Shown: positions 5,924 to 7,157 of the stretch, in pieces | Layout of the letters: every line of letters begins with the position of its first letter | Numbering within the stretch: position 1 is the first letter of the stretch | Program-made: the position numbers and the translations under genes | The notes under the pieces: model-generated | What the model was told of the DNA's origin: nothing | The model's database searches: none | The model's input: only the letters and a program-made list of their open reading frames with translations | From: Alphaproteobacteria bacterium | GTDB taxonomy: Bacteria; Pseudomonadota; Alphaproteobacteria; ATCC43930; CGMCC-115725 | Length of the DNA: 7,157 nt | Reading direction: 5' to 3' | Assembly: GCA_005884825.1 (NCBI GenBank) | Contig: VAZT01000426.1 | Coordinates: 1-7,157 of the forward strand

Positions 5924-7157
5924 TCAGTGTTCGAGCAGCACCTCGGCGCGGCTTTCGCCGGAATTCTGCCCGTGCGGAGCCGCCTCGACCTGGATCTTGT
6001 CAGATGGTATCCCCGCCTTGGTTAGAGCGGAAGCGACCGCTTGAGCGCGGTCGAGAGCAGTCCGGTAACTATCCAGCTGCTCGACTGCGCCGGTTCCCGC
6101 CCCGGCGTAGCCGACGATGCGAACCTTGCCCGGGTTCTGCTGATAGACCGGCAGGACCCTTTCGAGGGTTTGCCTATCCTTGTCGGTCAGCGTGGTCGAA
6201 TCGGCGCCGAACTTGATCTCGGCAACGGGAGTGCCGACCCGCGCAGGCGGTTTTGCGCCGCCTTTGCCGGGACCGGCCGCGGCGGTGCGGGTCGGCGGCG
6301 CGGGCGGCAATTCCGGTGCAGCCGGCGGCGGCTCGTAGCCAGCGGAGCTCTTGGCTTCGGGCAACGGCATTGGCGCGAGAGCCCCTCCCGCAGCGAGCCC
6401 GCCCGGCATCGCAGGCGGTGTCGTCGCAGCTTTCGGAGTGGGAGGCAATTGCGGCGGCGGCGGCGCGGGCTGGATCTGCTCGGGCTCCGGGGTCGCTCGC
6501 GCCTGTGGTACCTCGAGGCTCGACTCCATCGGCCCTGGCTCGGGCGGCTCTCCCTGCTTGCGCAGGCCTTGTCCGGGTTCCGCGAGCGTCTTGCCGCCGG
6601 CGCGTGCAGTTCGAGGGGCCCCCGCCGGCGGCAGGGCGGGCTTTTCACCGGCAGCGCCGGCGCCGGTCGCTGCGCTCGCAGACGCCGGCTCGGCCGACAG
6701 GCTCGGGAGTAGCTTGGCCGGTTTTTCGGCGGCGGCGCCGTTACGCGCCGACGCAGCGGATGGAGCCCCCACGAGGGCGGATGGGGAGGGCGTTGGGGAG
6801 GACGGCGGAGCAGTGGCAACTTGCTCCGGCTGAGCCCCGGGCTCGCCCGGAGGCGGCGGCGGTGCGGCCGCGACCGGGGAAAAGCCGGCGCGCAGCTGTT
6901 CGTCCGTGTGTCGCGCATTTGTCCGGTCGGCGATCAGGCTTTGGGTCAGTTTCTCCCGTTCGGCGGCGGTCAAAGCCCGCTCCGGCGGTGGTGGCACCGT
7001 TGCCAGATTGGGATAGTCGGACGCCTCTCCGGCAGCCAGGTTTTTGGTGTTCGGCGTCGTATCGGGGTCGGGGTCGTTCCGGCTGACCCCGGTCAGGTCA
7101 CGCCAAGTGTCGACCGGATTGCAGCCGGTGACCCCGAGCAGCAGTGCGACGACGGCA
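5924..7157 (-). CDS. OmpA-family lipoprotein with a long Pro/Ala-rich linker (5' end outside window)
   Basis: The frame is open through the window edge. The first visible residues AVVALLLGVTGC are the end of a lipoprotein signal peptide with a VTGC lipobox, so only a few codons and the start are missing; the protein is probably cleaved by Lsp and anchored in the outer membrane facing the periplasm. About 398 mature residues follow: a short conserved-looking stretch (DYPNLATVPPPPERALTAAE and LIADRTNARHTDEQLRAGF), about 220 residues of Pro/Ala/Gly-rich low-complexity linker, and a C-terminal OmpA-like domain of about 104 residues (from VAEIKFGADSTTLTDKDRQ through RIVGYAGAGTG to ALDRAQAVASALTKAGI). 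The domain normally binds peptidoglycan; here the usual Asp of G-H-T-D is absent (GYAGAG), and the terminal NRR motif is replaced by SRAEVLLEH. Role inferred: envelope/peptidoglycan tether or stress-related lipoprotein. It is not an obvious functional partner of hom. Confidence 0.82.
   Translation of the reverse strand, partial: AVVALLLGVTGCNPVDTWRDLTGVSRNDPDPDTTPNTKNLAAGEASDYPNLATVPPPPERALTAAEREKLTQSLIADRTNARHTDEQLRAGFSPVAAAPPPPPGEPGAQPEQVATAPPSSPTPSPSALVGAPSAASARNGAAAEKPAKLLPSLSAEPASASAATGAGAAGEKPALPPAGAPRTARAGGKTLAEPGQGLRKQGEPPEPGPMESSLEVPQARATPEPEQIQPAPPPPQLPPTPKAATTPPAMPGGLAAGGALAPMPLPEAKSSAGYEPPPAAPELPPAPPTRTAAAGPGKGGAKPPARVGTPVAEIKFGADSTTLTDKDRQTLERVLPVYQQNPGKVRIVGYAGAGTGAVEQLDSYRTALDRAQAVASALTKAGIPSDKIQVEAAPHGQNSGESRAEVLLEH

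Noticed and set aside
6250..6900. Low-complexity plus-strand frames opposite the Pro/Ala-rich linker
   Set aside because: These Arg/Gly/Ala-rich frames are complements of a proline-rich coding region and show no domain; the minus-strand frame is continuous from lipobox to OmpA-like domain.

Overview
The window is GC-rich DNA in which every convincing gene lies on the minus strand. The gene order (in transcription order: OmpA-like lipoprotein, homoserine dehydrogenase hom, class II fructose-bisphosphatase glpX, single-strand exonuclease recJ, then a ThDP-dependent 2-hydroxyacyl-CoA lyase), the strong G/C bias at third codon positions and a 'PAKAGVQ'-type dispersed palindrome all point to an alphaproteobacterium, plausibly in or near Rhodospirillales. 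The hom-glpX-recJ block is a gene order known from many alphaproteobacteria; the taxonomic call is inference from context, not from a marker gene.

Layout from high to low coordinates: 7157-5924, 3' part of a lipoprotein gene with a lipobox, a long Pro/Ala-rich linker and a C-terminal OmpA-like domain (the start codon is outside the window); 5923-5754, short intergenic leader; 5753-4674, hom, with complete catalytic domains but its ACT domain cut off; 4692-3571, glpX, complete in its catalytic core but with a foreign N-terminus; 3570-3423, intergenic space with a paired-hairpin REP-like repeat; 3422-1614, complete recJ; 1613-1476, short intergenic space with a good ribosome binding site; 1475-1, 2-hydroxyacyl-CoA lyase/oxalyl-CoA decarboxylase-type gene, which runs out of the window before its last 60-90 codons.

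The most unusual observation is at the hom/glpX boundary. The place where the hom ACT domain, the hom-glpX spacer and the first codons of glpX should be is occupied by 195 bp (4498-4692) that are an inverted, about 89% identical copy of the glpX 3' end (3613-3807). Of the 22 differences between the two copies, 18 fall on third codon positions and only 3 change an amino acid. The inserted copy therefore diverged as part of a working glpX gene in another lineage or another locus; it is not a fresh duplication of the neighbouring sequence. It truncates hom after about 354 native residues and fuses antisense-derived residues to the GlpX core. Either this is a real replacement/inversion involving a second glpX, or a chimeric join made during amplification or assembly from closely related genomes. 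Both explanations are testable, and the annotation of hom and glpX here should be treated as provisional.

Functionally the genes belong to unrelated housekeeping roles: hom commits aspartate semialdehyde to threonine/methionine synthesis, GlpX supports gluconeogenesis, RecJ acts in DNA repair, and the ThDP enzyme handles a 2-hydroxyacyl-CoA or oxalyl-CoA. I found no CRISPR array, tRNA, rRNA, transposase, toxin-antitoxin pair or phage gene, and nothing that supports a new multi-gene system.
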